From: Verrucomicrobiales bacterium | GTDB lineage: Bacteria > Verrucomicrobiota > Verrucomicrobiia > Verrucomicrobiales > DEV007 | Assembly: GCA_029210205.1 (NCBI GenBank) | Contig: JARGOD010000054.1 | Coordinates: forward strand, 1-32,939 | Direction: 5' to 3' | Length of the DNA stretch: 32,939 nucleotides | In this document: piece after piece, positions 16,343 to 24,069 of the stretch | How the letters are laid out: each line of letters starts with the position of its first letter | How positions within the stretch are numbered: position 1 is the first letter of the stretch | The notes under the pieces: model-generated | The model's input: the letters and a program-made list of their open reading frames with translations, nothing else | Databases searched by the model: none | What the model was told of the DNA's origin: nothing | Position numbers and translations under genes: made by a program

Positions 16343-17842
16343 CTACTTAAACTGATCGTATTCCGGATTGGTTTCGGCTTCGGAAAAGACTGGCTTGTCT
16401 TTCCAGAGATCGTAGGTCGCTTTGAGCTGCTTTGGGTCTTCCGGATACTGGCCCTGATCGTCTGTTTCCTTCATCCAGGTTTTGAGGATATCACGGTGTT
16501 GCTTGAGCTGATCGGCAAAGGCGGGATCTCCTGCGAGATTTTTGATTTGATGAGGATCTTTTGCGATGTCGTAGAGTTCCTCCTCGGGGCGGATTCCGAA
16601 CCAGTGCTCCTCCTGGTAGGGCGTGAGCTTGCCCTCGTCGCGCATCCGCTTCATCTCAGTGACCGGCGGCCGCTGGTCGCGGTACTGAGCTTGGAGAAGC
16701 GCTCGGTCGGGAAAGAAGTTGCGGATGTAGCGATACTGATCGGTTCGCACTGTCCGGATCCGGTCGATCGTATAGTCGCAACGATCGCGAGCGGAGATGA
16801 CGTAGTCGGCGGATTCGTAGGTGTCGGCGAAGAGATCCTGTCCGTCGAGGTAGTCGGGCATTTTGGCGCCGCCAAACGCGAGGGTCGTCGCGGAAATGTC
16901 GAGCCCGTTCACGAGTTCGTCGCGAACTGTTCCTGCCTTCAAGGCAGGGTGGTTTCCTTTGAGCATGAGCGGAACATGGACGCCGCCTTCGTAGCAGAAT
17001 TGTTTGTGACGGATCGACTGATTGTTGCCGTGATCGGAGAAGAAAAAGACGATCGTGTTTTCCATCTCACCATCAGCCTCGAGCATCGCAAGGATTTCTT
17101 CGATCTGGGCATCGGCTCCGCGGGCCGCATTGTAGTGTTGGGTCCACTCCTTGCGATAATCGGGTGTGTCCGGGAAGTAGGGAGGAAGAGGAACGTCGTT
17201 GTCAGCAAGGAGATGACCTTCTCTAACGTGTTTGGAATTTGCTTTTCCACCCCAAATCATGATCTGACCGAACCAGGGTTGGTCTTCGTCAGGTCGCAAG
17301 CTCCAGGTGTTCTCAATGTAGGATCCTCGCTTCTTCGCCTGTGCTTTGTTGCCCTGCCACCCATTCATTCCGGACACGTATTTTTCTTCGGAACCGATTG
17401 AGTAAAGTTGGCGACGGTCGTAGTGAAAATTGTAGTCATCCTTTCCGGTGTTGAAGGTGAAATAGCCTGCTTCGCGCATGAGTTCCGGGATTGTCTTCAT
17501 TCCTTCCGGTAAGTGAATACGAAGATCTTCGGGAACGATTTCACCATCCGTGAAGCGGCTCGAACGATGCTGATGGGTGCCTGTTGTCGTCTGCATGACC
17601 CCGGTGATCATCGCGGAGCGAGCAGCGGAACAAACAGGTGCAGGCATGAAAGCGCGGGTGAACAGAACGCCGTCCGCTGCGAGCTGATCAATGCTCGGAG
17701 TGTGGCCTGTATTGATCGGGTCATCGTAGCACCCCATGTAGGGAGAGAGATCTTCGGAGAAAATCCAAAGGATATTCGGACGGTCGGCAGCTGAGGCAAC
17801 TCCGCTGAGGAGCAGGGTCAGGACGAGAAGGGCGTTTTTCAT
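16343..17842 (-). CDS. Secreted type I sulfatase (arylsulfatase family S1)
   Basis: A 499-residue enzyme starting MKNALLVLTLLLSGVASAAD. I chose the ATG at 17840-17842 because it gives a clean signal peptide; a longer frame extends 96 bp upstream. The mature part opens RPNILWIFSEDLSPYMGCYDD with metal-ligand candidates E30/D31. The sulfatase signature is CSAARSAMITG from C71. The Cys would be converted to formylglycine, and Ala replaces the usual Pro of C-x-P-x-R. HQHRSSR (90-96) and FFFSDHG with D270/H271 supply further active-site residues. The enzyme hydrolyses sulfate esters, probably of extracellular sulfated glycans or lipids; the substrate is not readable here. It needs a catalytic formylglycine-generating enzyme, and the SUMF1 domains of the nearby kinase lack the required cysteines. 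The gene is divergent from the alpha/beta hydrolase and lies upstream of the ceramidase-like gene. Confidence 0.94.
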   Translation of the reverse strand: MKNALLVLTLLLSGVASAADRPNILWIFSEDLSPYMGCYDDPINTGHTPSIDQLAADGVLFTRAFMPAPVCSAARSAMITGVMQTTTGTHQHRSSRFTDGEIVPEDLRIHLPEGMKTIPELMREAGYFTFNTGKDDYNFHYDRRQLYSIGSEEKYVSGMNGWQGNKAQAKKRGSYIENTWSLRPDEDQPWFGQIMIWGGKANSKHVREGHLLADNDVPLPPYFPDTPDYRKEWTQHYNAARGADAQIEEILAMLEADGEMENTIVFFFSDHGNNQSIRHKQFCYEGGVHVPLMLKGNHPALKAGTVRDELVNGLDISATTLAFGGAKMPDYLDGQDLFADTYESADYVISARDRCDYTIDRIRTVRTDQYRYIRNFFPDRALLQAQYRDQRPPVTEMKRMRDEGKLTPYQEEHWFGIRPEEELYDIAKDPHQIKNLAGDPAFADQLKQHRDILKTWMKETDDQGQYPEDPKQLKATYDLWKDKPVFSEAETNPEYDQFK

Positions 17843-17865
17843 GAGAGGCCAATTTGTTCGATGAC

Positions 17866-17877
17866 GGAGAATTCTCC
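17866..17877. promoter_or_regulatory. 12-bp perfect palindrome in the sulfatase/hydrolase divergent region
   Basis: GGAGAATTCTCC is a perfect 12-bp palindrome, 23 bp upstream of the sulfatase ATG and 62 bp upstream of the chosen hydrolase start. Its place in a 97-bp divergent spacer makes it a candidate operator or activator site for one or both genes. Only one copy was seen. Confidence 0.35.
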
Positions 17878-17939
17878 AACCGTTTTCCTGCGTGATCGAG
17901 GGATCAGGACTAAGTTCGACTGGTATCATGAGAGGCATG

Positions 17940-19460
17940 ATGCAAAAGAAGGGAATGAAAAGGATTCTTGAGTCAGTCGATCAGCTCGCGCTCCGCATTT
18001 GGAACATTCCTGCTGTCCAGAAATGGGTGATCTCGCTGCTCTACCTTGTCGGAGGCGGTTTCATCTCCCTGCTTTTCGTGGTTGTTGTCGTTCTGAATGG
18101 TCGCGAAGACCTCTCCGTTTGGCACGAGGTTCATCTCGAAAATGAGTTTGAGGCAGGCAAGGAGGTCGAAACTTTTGCGGACTATCTGGCGCTGGAGGAA
18201 AAGCTTTTTCAAGAAGTCGATCGCCAAGTCTATGCAGTGACGCCGAAAGTGGCTCAAGATGGGATTTCGCGATATGCTCCCGGAAGTCCTGCGAATCCGT
18301 CGAACTACGCGACGGACTGGAATCGGACATTTGAGTGGAAAGTGGAAGGCGGAAACGCCAAAGGCGGCGTCCTCCTCCTCCATGGAATGTCGGATTCTCC
18401 GTATAGCCTTCGTCATCTTGGAGAGAGTTTTCATGAGCGCGGTATGCACGTGATCGGTCTTCGCCTTCCCGGACACGGGACGGCTCCGTCAGGGCTGAAA
18501 TACTTTGATTGGAAGGACATGGAATCCGCCGTCAATCTCGCGATGATACATCTCGAAGGAGAAGTTGATGAGGCACCGCTTTACCTCGTCGGCTATTCAA
18601 ACGGTGGCGCACTTGCTGTTCACTATGGCTGCGAGATGTTGAAACAGGATGACCTCCCGAAAGTAGCGGGAATCATTCTTTGTTCACCAGCCGTCGGGGT
18701 GTCACCGGCCGCGTCTCTTGCAATTTGGCAGCGCCGGATAGGATATGTGTTAGGGCTGGAGAAGCTCGCCTGGAATGCGATTGCTCCGGAATACGATCCT
18801 TTCAAATACGTGTCTTTTGCGGTGAATGCCGGCGTCCAGGTCCATGATTTGACCGTCGAGATCAAGAAGGATTTAGGACATCTGAAGAGGGAGGGAGGGT
18901 TGCAGAAATATCCGCCCGTCCTCGCTTTTCAGTCTCTCGCTGATGCGACCGTTTCGACGCCGGCCTTGATCGATGTCTTGTTTGGGGAGCTGCCTGACGC
19001 GGGGCACGAGCTGGTTCTGTTTGATCTCAAACGATCTGATCGAATTGAGAGTCTCGTCAAGTCCGACCCCCTGCCAAAAATCAAGGAGTTGATTCGCTCC
19101 ACCTCGAAGACTTATTCGATTTCAATGATCAGTAATGACGGAAGTGAGAGTGGAGGTGTCAAAGAGTATCACTACCGACCGGATCGCTCCGAGCCTTTCG
19201 TGACCGATCTCTCCATGGTCTGGCCCGAGGGACTATATTCTCTGTCTCACATCGCGATCCCGTTTCCGGAAACGGATGATCTTTATGGCAGTGATCCCAA
19301 GCTCAGTACGACTGGGTATCACATCGGGAGTGTTGCGCTTCGTGGCGAACGGGGAATACTCTCAGTCTCGGCTGCGGATCAATTGCGTTTGCGATTCAAT
19401 CCGTTTTATCCGCTGGTGAAGGAAAAAGTAATGGCGATGATTGAACGGGAACTCGAGTGA
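17940..19460 (+). CDS. Membrane-anchored alpha/beta hydrolase (lipase/esterase-like)
   Basis: A 506-residue protein. After a short basic N-terminus and an amphipathic stretch, residues about 33-53 form one membrane anchor. The alpha/beta-hydrolase core follows: GGVLLLHGMSDSP with the oxyanion-hole HG at 148-149, VIGLRLPGHGTAPSG, and the nucleophile elbow GYSNG with S220. It resembles monoacylglycerol-lipase and lysophospholipase-like serine hydrolases and should act on an ester outside or at the membrane. A late Asp and His must complete the triad but cannot be placed with certainty. Start choice is uncertain. ATGs at 17928, 17937, 17940 and 17955 are in frame, and GAGAGG at 17930-17935 best suits 17940. 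The gene is transcribed away from the sulfatase and converges with the FAD dehydrogenase gene. Confidence 0.82.
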   Translation: MQKKGMKRILESVDQLALRIWNIPAVQKWVISLLYLVGGGFISLLFVVVVVLNGREDLSVWHEVHLENEFEAGKEVETFADYLALEEKLFQEVDRQVYAVTPKVAQDGISRYAPGSPANPSNYATDWNRTFEWKVEGGNAKGGVLLLHGMSDSPYSLRHLGESFHERGMHVIGLRLPGHGTAPSGLKYFDWKDMESAVNLAMIHLEGEVDEAPLYLVGYSNGGALAVHYGCEMLKQDDLPKVAGIILCSPAVGVSPAASLAIWQRRIGYVLGLEKLAWNAIAPEYDPFKYVSFAVNAGVQVHDLTVEIKKDLGHLKREGGLQKYPPVLAFQSLADATVSTPALIDVLFGELPDAGHELVLFDLKRSDRIESLVKSDPLPKIKELIRSTSKTYSISMISNDGSESGGVKEYHYRPDRSEPFVTDLSMVWPEGLYSLSHIAIPFPETDDLYGSDPKLSTTGYHIGSVALRGERGILSVSAADQLRLRFNPFYPLVKEKVMAMIERELE

Positions 19461-19517
19461 GCGAGCACTGCAAAGGAATGGGCTATTTGAAGAGTGTGTT
19501 GGAATGGCCTGAACGCT

Positions 19518-21098
19518 TCACTCTAACGCTTCTGCGCACTTCATGCCGTCGAGCGCTGCACTGACAATTCCTCCAGCGAATCCTGCGCCTTCACCGCAGG
19601 GATAGAGGCCGGAAATCTCAGGGTGCTGTAGAGATCCGGGATCTCGTGGGATGCGCACTGGCGAGCTGGTTCTTGTTTCGAATCCGATGAGATTAGCTTC
19701 CTCGGTGATGTAGCCGCGCATTTTCCTGCCAAAAAGCTGGAGACCTTCGATCATTCGCTCGACAACAAACGCGGGCATGAGTTGGTCGAGACGGGCGGGA
19801 TTGAGGCCGGGCTTGTAGCTGGTTTCAGGGAGCTTGTTGGAATCCCGCTTCGCAAGGAAATCAATGACGCGCTGGGCGGGGGCGACCTGTCCGCCACCAC
19901 CGGCCTTCTTTGCGACTTGCTCAAGATCCTTTTGAAAGGCGATTCCGGCTAGAATACCGTGTTCTCCCTCGAAAGTGGTCACATCGTCGGGTTCAACGGT
20001 GACGACCATTCCACTGTTCGCGAAAGGGGAGTCACGTTTCGAGAGGCTCATTCCGTTCACGACAACTTCGTCATTCTCTGTTGCCGCGGGAACGACGAAT
20101 CCTCCCGGACACATGCAGAAAGAGTGAACGCCGCGACCACGAATCTTCGTCGCCAGGCTATAGCTCGCGGCAGGGAGAAGGCGGGAGCGTTCGATGCCTC
20201 GATCAAAATGATACTGGAGACTATCGATGAGAGGCTGTGGGTGCTCAATCCTCACTCCAACAGCGAAGGCTTTTTGCTCCATGAGGATTTCTTTCCTCCG
20301 GAGAAGCTCGTAAACGTCGCGTGCAGAATGGCCTGTTGCGAGAATGACGGCCGCTGCGCCAAGTTCCTCATCGCCGTTGATAACAACTCCCTTTATCCTG
20401 TTTCCCTCCAGAAGAAAATCAGTGACCTTCGAGCCGAATCGAACCTCACCACCGGCATCGATGATACTCTGCCGGATCGCTTTGACGACATTAGGCAGGA
20501 GATTCGATCCGATATGAGGATGGGAATCGATTAGGATTTGGGGAGGGGCTCCATGTGCGACGAACGTTTCATAGACCTTCCTCACGGGGCCACGCTTGGT
20601 TGCTCTTGTGTAGAGCTTACCGTCGGAGAAGGTGCCGGCACCGCCTTCACCAAAGCAGTAGTTTGAGTCTTCGATGACCTTGCCGTGACGCAGAATCGGA
20701 GCGAGATCGAAGCGGCGGGCGGAGGCATCTTTTCCCCGCTCGAGAACGATAGGGCGCCATCCTTTCTCGATGGCGGTGAGCGCGGCGAACATCCCGGCAG
20801 GACCGCTCCCCACAATAATGACATCTCGACTTCCCTTTTTGAGCGTTGGGAGCTGAACGGAGATCTCCGATTCTGGAGGGAGGGTCTCATCGACTCCGAC
20901 GTCAAAACGGAGCTGAACTTTGATCTCGGGCTTTCGAGCGTCAATCGAATGTTTTGTCAGTCGAAGCCCTTTAATTCTTGCCGGGTGCACCTTGAGCTTT
21001 CGCCCGACCGCCTTGAGACGGGCAGATTCATCTTCCGACTTGGCGAGTGGAAGAATGACATCAACCGAAACGGGATCGGATGGCAGCTGTTCTGTCAT
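19518..21098 (-). CDS. FAD-dependent dehydrogenase of the COG2509 type
   Basis: A 526-residue cytoplasmic flavoprotein. An N-terminal domain of about 90 residues (KVHPARIKGLRLTKHSIDARK) precedes the Rossmann dinucleotide fold DVIIVGSGPAGMFAA (GSGPAG at 97-102). Then come RPIVLERG, FGEGGAGTFSDGKLYTR, AVILATGHSARDVYELL and the C-terminal GLYPCGEGAGFAGGIVSAALDG. This order is typical of the widespread, poorly characterised COG2509 FAD dehydrogenases, which have no firm substrate. The protein is full length. Its ATG lies 8 bp after the thiG stop, so the two are surely co-transcribed. Whether this reflects a shared pathway or only a shared promoter cannot be told from sequence. The gene converges with the alpha/beta hydrolase. 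Confidence 0.9.
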   Translation of the reverse strand: MTEQLPSDPVSVDVILPLAKSEDESARLKAVGRKLKVHPARIKGLRLTKHSIDARKPEIKVQLRFDVGVDETLPPESEISVQLPTLKKGSRDVIIVGSGPAGMFAALTAIEKGWRPIVLERGKDASARRFDLAPILRHGKVIEDSNYCFGEGGAGTFSDGKLYTRATKRGPVRKVYETFVAHGAPPQILIDSHPHIGSNLLPNVVKAIRQSIIDAGGEVRFGSKVTDFLLEGNRIKGVVINGDEELGAAAVILATGHSARDVYELLRRKEILMEQKAFAVGVRIEHPQPLIDSLQYHFDRGIERSRLLPAASYSLATKIRGRGVHSFCMCPGGFVVPAATENDEVVVNGMSLSKRDSPFANSGMVVTVEPDDVTTFEGEHGILAGIAFQKDLEQVAKKAGGGGQVAPAQRVIDFLAKRDSNKLPETSYKPGLNPARLDQLMPAFVVERMIEGLQLFGRKMRGYITEEANLIGFETRTSSPVRIPRDPGSLQHPEISGLYPCGEGAGFAGGIVSAALDGMKCAEALE

Positions 21099-21106
21099 TC
21101 GAAAGC

Positions 21107-21907
21107 TTAGTCTTCCTTTCCGTCTTCGAAAAGAAATCCGGTGAGCGGACTGGTGCCTGAAGCTTCCGTTGAAATTTCGTGAACGCCGCCAGACTCGAAC
21201 GCCATGCGACCGGCTTCGACTGCCATCTTGAAGGCCTTTGCGATTGTCACTGGGTCAGATGCAATCGCGATGGCCGTATTCACGAGAACGGCATCAGCGC
21301 CCATTTCGAGGGCTTGCGCGGCGTGGCTGGGGCGTCCGAGGCCAGCATCGACAACAACGGGAACGGTGGCCTGGTTGATAATGATTTCGATCTGACGACG
21401 TGTTTCGATTCCCTGATTGGATCCGATGGGAGCACCGAGGGGCATAACCGTGGCGGTGCCGACATCTTGGAGGCGCTTCGCCAGCACCGGATCAGCGTTG
21501 ATATAGGGGAGAACTGTGAATCCCTCTTTCACCAAAACTTCGGCAGCGGCGAGCGTCTCGATTGGGTCCGGAAGGAGGTAGGTTGGATCGGGGTGGATCT
21601 CGAGTTTAACCCATTTAGGAAGTCCGGCCGAAGCGGCGAGGCGAGCGAGACGTATCGCCTCATCAGCGTTCATCGCGCCGGATGTATTCGGCAGCAGGAG
21701 ATACTTCTTCGGGTCGATAAAGTCGAGAATGTCCGCGTAGGGATCGTTACCTCCAGTCAGATCCGCGCGCCGGAGCGCAACGGTCACAATCTCAGTATCG
21801 GAAGCATCGAGAGCATCCCTCATCGATTCGTTCGAGGAGAACTTTCCAGTTCCGATCATGAGACGGGACTGGAAAGTGCGGTCAGCGATGGTGAGAGAAT
21901 CTGGCAC
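21107..21907 (-). CDS. thiG: Thiazole synthase ThiG
   Basis: A 266-residue TIM-barrel enzyme that forms the thiazole phosphate moiety of thiamine from 1-deoxy-D-xylulose 5-phosphate, ThiS thiocarboxylate and dehydroglycine. Family hallmarks are [51 protein letters not shown] with the Schiff-base lysine K101, [45 protein letters not shown] and the C-terminal SPLTGF. The start codon is GTG (21905-21907), giving the standard N-terminus [12 protein letters not shown]. No Shine-Dalgarno sequence and no TPP riboswitch consensus lie upstream. Only 56 bp separate the start from a bidirectional terminator, so a promoter must lie there. No thiS, thiF, thiH, thiO or other thi gene is in the window, so partners must be encoded elsewhere. 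Confidence 0.97.
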   Translation of the reverse strand: MPDSLTIADRTFQSRLMIGTGKFSSNESMRDALDASDTEIVTVALRRADLTGGNDPYADILDFIDPKKYLLLPNTSGAMNADEAIRLARLAASAGLPKWVKLEIHPDPTYLLPDPIETLAAAEVLVKEGFTVLPYINADPVLAKRLQDVGTATVMPLGAPIGSNQGIETRRQIEIIINQATVPVVVDAGLGRPSHAAQALEMGADAVLVNTAIAIASDPVTIAKAFKMAVEAGRMAFESGGVHEISTEASGTSPLTGFLFEDGKED

Positions 21908-21963
21908 GACAATTTTTAGTTGAGCGGAAATCGGACTCTAACTTGGCCTTCTGATTACTCCAC

Positions 21964-22000
21964 AAAAAAACCTCTCCGTTTCGGACGGAGAGGTCTTTTT
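21964..22000. terminator. Bidirectional intrinsic terminator between mscL and thiG
   Basis: CCTCTCCGT (21971-21979) pairs perfectly with ACGGAGAGG (21985-21993) around the loop TTCGG. TCTTTTT follows on the plus strand and AAAAAAA precedes it, so a T-run follows the hairpin on both strands. It should end mscL transcription before thiG. The 172 bp between it and the mscL stop are AT-rich, with no gene or recognisable RNA. Confidence 0.85.
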
Positions 22001-22172
22001 GAATTTGCGTTCTGTGCAACAACACACTTTCCGCTACAACAACCAAGCAATGAAACTATCGGGTCAACAACTACCCTTTAATTAGCTTGGTGAAGAATAA
22101 GCGGAAATCTGAAAGGTGTCGAACGCTATTTGCAAATTTCAGAGTAAAATTTACAAATATTCTCAATTTTGA

Positions 22173-22601
22173 TCAGGATTGCTTGGAGAGGAGGTCCCGG
22201 ATTTCGATAAGAAGGGCTGCTTCTTCGCTTGGTTTCGGTGTTTCCGCTGGTTTTTCCTCTTCCTTCTGGAGCGCTGCCATGAATTTCTTAATCACGATGA
22301 AGAGGACGAAGGCAAGAATGAGGAAGCTGATGAAGGCAGTGACAAAGTTGCCATAGGTCAGGAGGTTAACTCCGTCGATTTCCTGCGCTTTCGCGAGCGC
22401 AGTTCCAGCAGGGACATCTCCGCTCAGAACAGCATATTGATTGCTGAAATCAAGATCACCAACGACTCGACCAAGAAGCGGCATGAAAATGTCATCGACA
22501 AGGCTTTTGACGACAGTTCCGAACGCGCCGCCGATAATGATGCCTACGGCCATATCCACGAGGTTCCCTTTGAAGGCGAATTTTTTGAAGTCTTCTAGCA
22601 T
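22173..22601 (-). CDS. mscL: Large-conductance mechanosensitive channel MscL
   Basis: A 142-residue inner-membrane channel that opens under membrane tension to release solutes during hypo-osmotic shock, acting as a homopentamer. It begins MLEDFKKFAFKGNLVDMAVG, the conserved N-terminal helix and pore-lining first membrane span. VGIIIGGAFGTVVKSLVDDIFMPLLG completes TM1. A periplasmic loop (about 50-75, with VPAGTALAKAQEIDGVNLLTYG) and TM2 (YGNFVTAFISFLILAFVLFIVIK, about 80-105) follow. The cytoplasmic tail is acidic and proline-rich and ends in the helix LLIEIRDLLSKQ, also typical. Length is normal. It is the last gene of the co-oriented group, 45 bp after the Nramp-like gene, and is followed by the terminator at 21964-22000. 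A small GC-rich hairpin sits just before its ATG. Confidence 0.97.
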   Translation of the reverse strand: MLEDFKKFAFKGNLVDMAVGIIIGGAFGTVVKSLVDDIFMPLLGRVVGDLDFSNQYAVLSGDVPAGTALAKAQEIDGVNLLTYGNFVTAFISFLILAFVLFIVIKKFMAALQKEEEKPAETPKPSEEAALLIEIRDLLSKQS

Positions 22602-22605
22602 AGTG

Positions 22606-22622
22606 CCGCCAGATTGAGGCGG
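22606..22622 (-). promoter_or_regulatory. Small hairpin just upstream of the mscL start codon
   Basis: In the mRNA sense CCGCC, a seven-base loop and GGCGG form a 5-bp GC stem ending four bases before the ATG, where a Shine-Dalgarno sequence would normally lie. None is present. The arrangement parallels the stem before the gene at 7757, but five base pairs could easily be chance. Confidence 0.25.
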
Positions 22623-22646
22623 GACTCGACTTTCAGCAAGATTAAA

Positions 22647-24020
22647 CTAACCCGCCGTATTGGAGAATTTCTCAATGCCTTTCCACACTGCGATGAGAGC
22701 AAGTAGTGCGATGGAAATGGCGCTAATCCAGAACCCGATGTCATATCCGATCGAGGGCCGAAGTGAGGATGGGAGTCTTCGATATCGAAAGTGAATCGCA
22801 GCGACTACCACGAGCAGGAGAATTACGGCGGTGATCGCTCCCCCGACGAGGACCATGAAAACGGGGTCTTCGAAAAAGAAAAAGAGAATTGCCCAGAGAG
22901 CGGGGAAGAAAAACGCAAAGGCGGCGATGGAGCGACCTCGCGATTTTTCGTTCTGGTAGTCAATCCAGCCGACGGCACCGAAGGCATCGGAAAAAAGGCG
23001 GCTCCAGGCGGCGAGTGCTGAGAAGAGGGTGGAGAAAAGAACAAAGAAAGCACCAATGAGAAAGGCGGTCTCAGCCCAGGTGCCAAGAGAGTCCGTGTAC
23101 ATCCGCGAGAGGGTCTTCACTGTTTCAAACCCCTGGGGCACTAATCCCTGCGCATTCAGGATCGCGGCTCCGAGGATATAAAATGCCAGGGTCATAAAAG
23201 TGTAGACCAGCATAGAAAGGAACGCGTCCCAATACATGACTTTGATCCAGCCTTTGGCACGGCGGTTCCATTCCGGGGAATCATTGCGTGGACCCGTTTT
23301 TGAAGCGTAGCCCTTCTCAAGGAGCCAATAGTTGTAAGCCATCACTTCGTCTCCTCCGACTCCAGTGATGCCAAAAGCGGCAATCGCGACTCCGAGGTAT
23401 GCTAGAGGTATTCCGTTCCAGAAAGACAGTCCCTCCTTAATGTCGCCTGAGTTGAACGCAAAGTCGGTGTACTGCACGCCGACAACGCAGGCAACGGTAA
23501 AGAGAGCGAAGAGCCCGATCATGACGAGGGATACCTTTTCCACGAATTGATACTTTCCGCGGAAAATCATGAGCGAAACGACGGGAGCGACGAGGACAAC
23601 CCAGATCCAGACAGGAACGGATGGAATGAGGATATTGAGAACCAATCCAACACCACCGATGATGCCACCAACCTGGAGTGGTTTGATCAGCATCATAAAA
23701 AGCCACAACCAAGTCGCCCAACTGCCCTTGCCGAACTTCGGGCCCGGTAACTCGTTGATCGCTTCAAAGGTCGTTTCACCGGATTGGATCGCGTGCTTTC
23801 CAAATTCTAACTGCACGAAAACTTTGATGAGGCAACTCACAAGGATGACCCACATTGCGACAAATCCTGCCTCGGCCCCGAGTGCTGTTGTCGCGATAAG
23901 TTCGCCCGAGCCAACGATTGAAGCGGATAGGATAAACCCCGGCCCGAGATACTTGACCATCCCACGGAAGTGGGTAGGCGGCTCCTCTATCGTTGAGGCG
24001 TCGCGGGCGTAGGGATTCAT
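22647..24020 (-). CDS. Nramp-like (SLC11-related) divalent metal transporter with atypical motifs
   Basis: A 457-residue protein of about eleven membrane spans with a short cytoplasmic N-terminus. The first span, LGPGFILSASIVGSGELIATTALGAEAGF, aligns with Nramp TM1, but the metal-binding DPGN is replaced by a G-S-G-E arrangement. In the TM6 region GITGVGGDEVMAYNYWLLEKGY stands where the classic MPH motif would be. Family members import Mn2+, Fe2+ or related metals with protons. With both motifs changed, the substrate here may differ. A hydrophilic loop (SKTGPRNDSPEWNRRAKGW) precedes the seventh span. The gene sits 49 bp after the sialate O-acetylesterase gene and 45 bp before mscL, so the three are probably one transcript. 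No Shine-Dalgarno sequence is present. Confidence 0.82.
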   Translation of the reverse strand: MNPYARDASTIEEPPTHFRGMVKYLGPGFILSASIVGSGELIATTALGAEAGFVAMWVILVSCLIKVFVQLEFGKHAIQSGETTFEAINELPGPKFGKGSWATWLWLFMMLIKPLQVGGIIGGVGLVLNILIPSVPVWIWVVLVAPVVSLMIFRGKYQFVEKVSLVMIGLFALFTVACVVGVQYTDFAFNSGDIKEGLSFWNGIPLAYLGVAIAAFGITGVGGDEVMAYNYWLLEKGYASKTGPRNDSPEWNRRAKGWIKVMYWDAFLSMLVYTFMTLAFYILGAAILNAQGLVPQGFETVKTLSRMYTDSLGTWAETAFLIGAFFVLFSTLFSALAAWSRLFSDAFGAVGWIDYQNEKSRGRSIAAFAFFFPALWAILFFFFEDPVFMVLVGGAITAVILLLVVVAAIHFRYRRLPSSLRPSIGYDIGFWISAISIALLALIAVWKGIEKFSNTAG

Positions 24021-24069
24021 TGGGGGAGTGTTCAGTTTTCAGTCGGGAGGTCTGATTACTGATGACTTC

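Noticed and set aside
16496..17401. A 301-codon plus-strand ORF inside the sulfatase region
   Set aside because: It is antisense to a well-supported sulfatase with intact active-site motifs, and its translation resembles no family. It is a by-product of codon bias.
21179..21919. A 246-codon plus-strand ORF opposite thiG
   Set aside because: ThiG on the other strand is unambiguous along its full length. The antisense product has no family character.
21908..22172. Possible TPP riboswitch or thiS gene upstream of thiG
   Set aside because: No CUGAGA-type TPP-aptamer consensus is seen on the minus strand, and the 56 bp between terminator and thiG cannot hold thiS.
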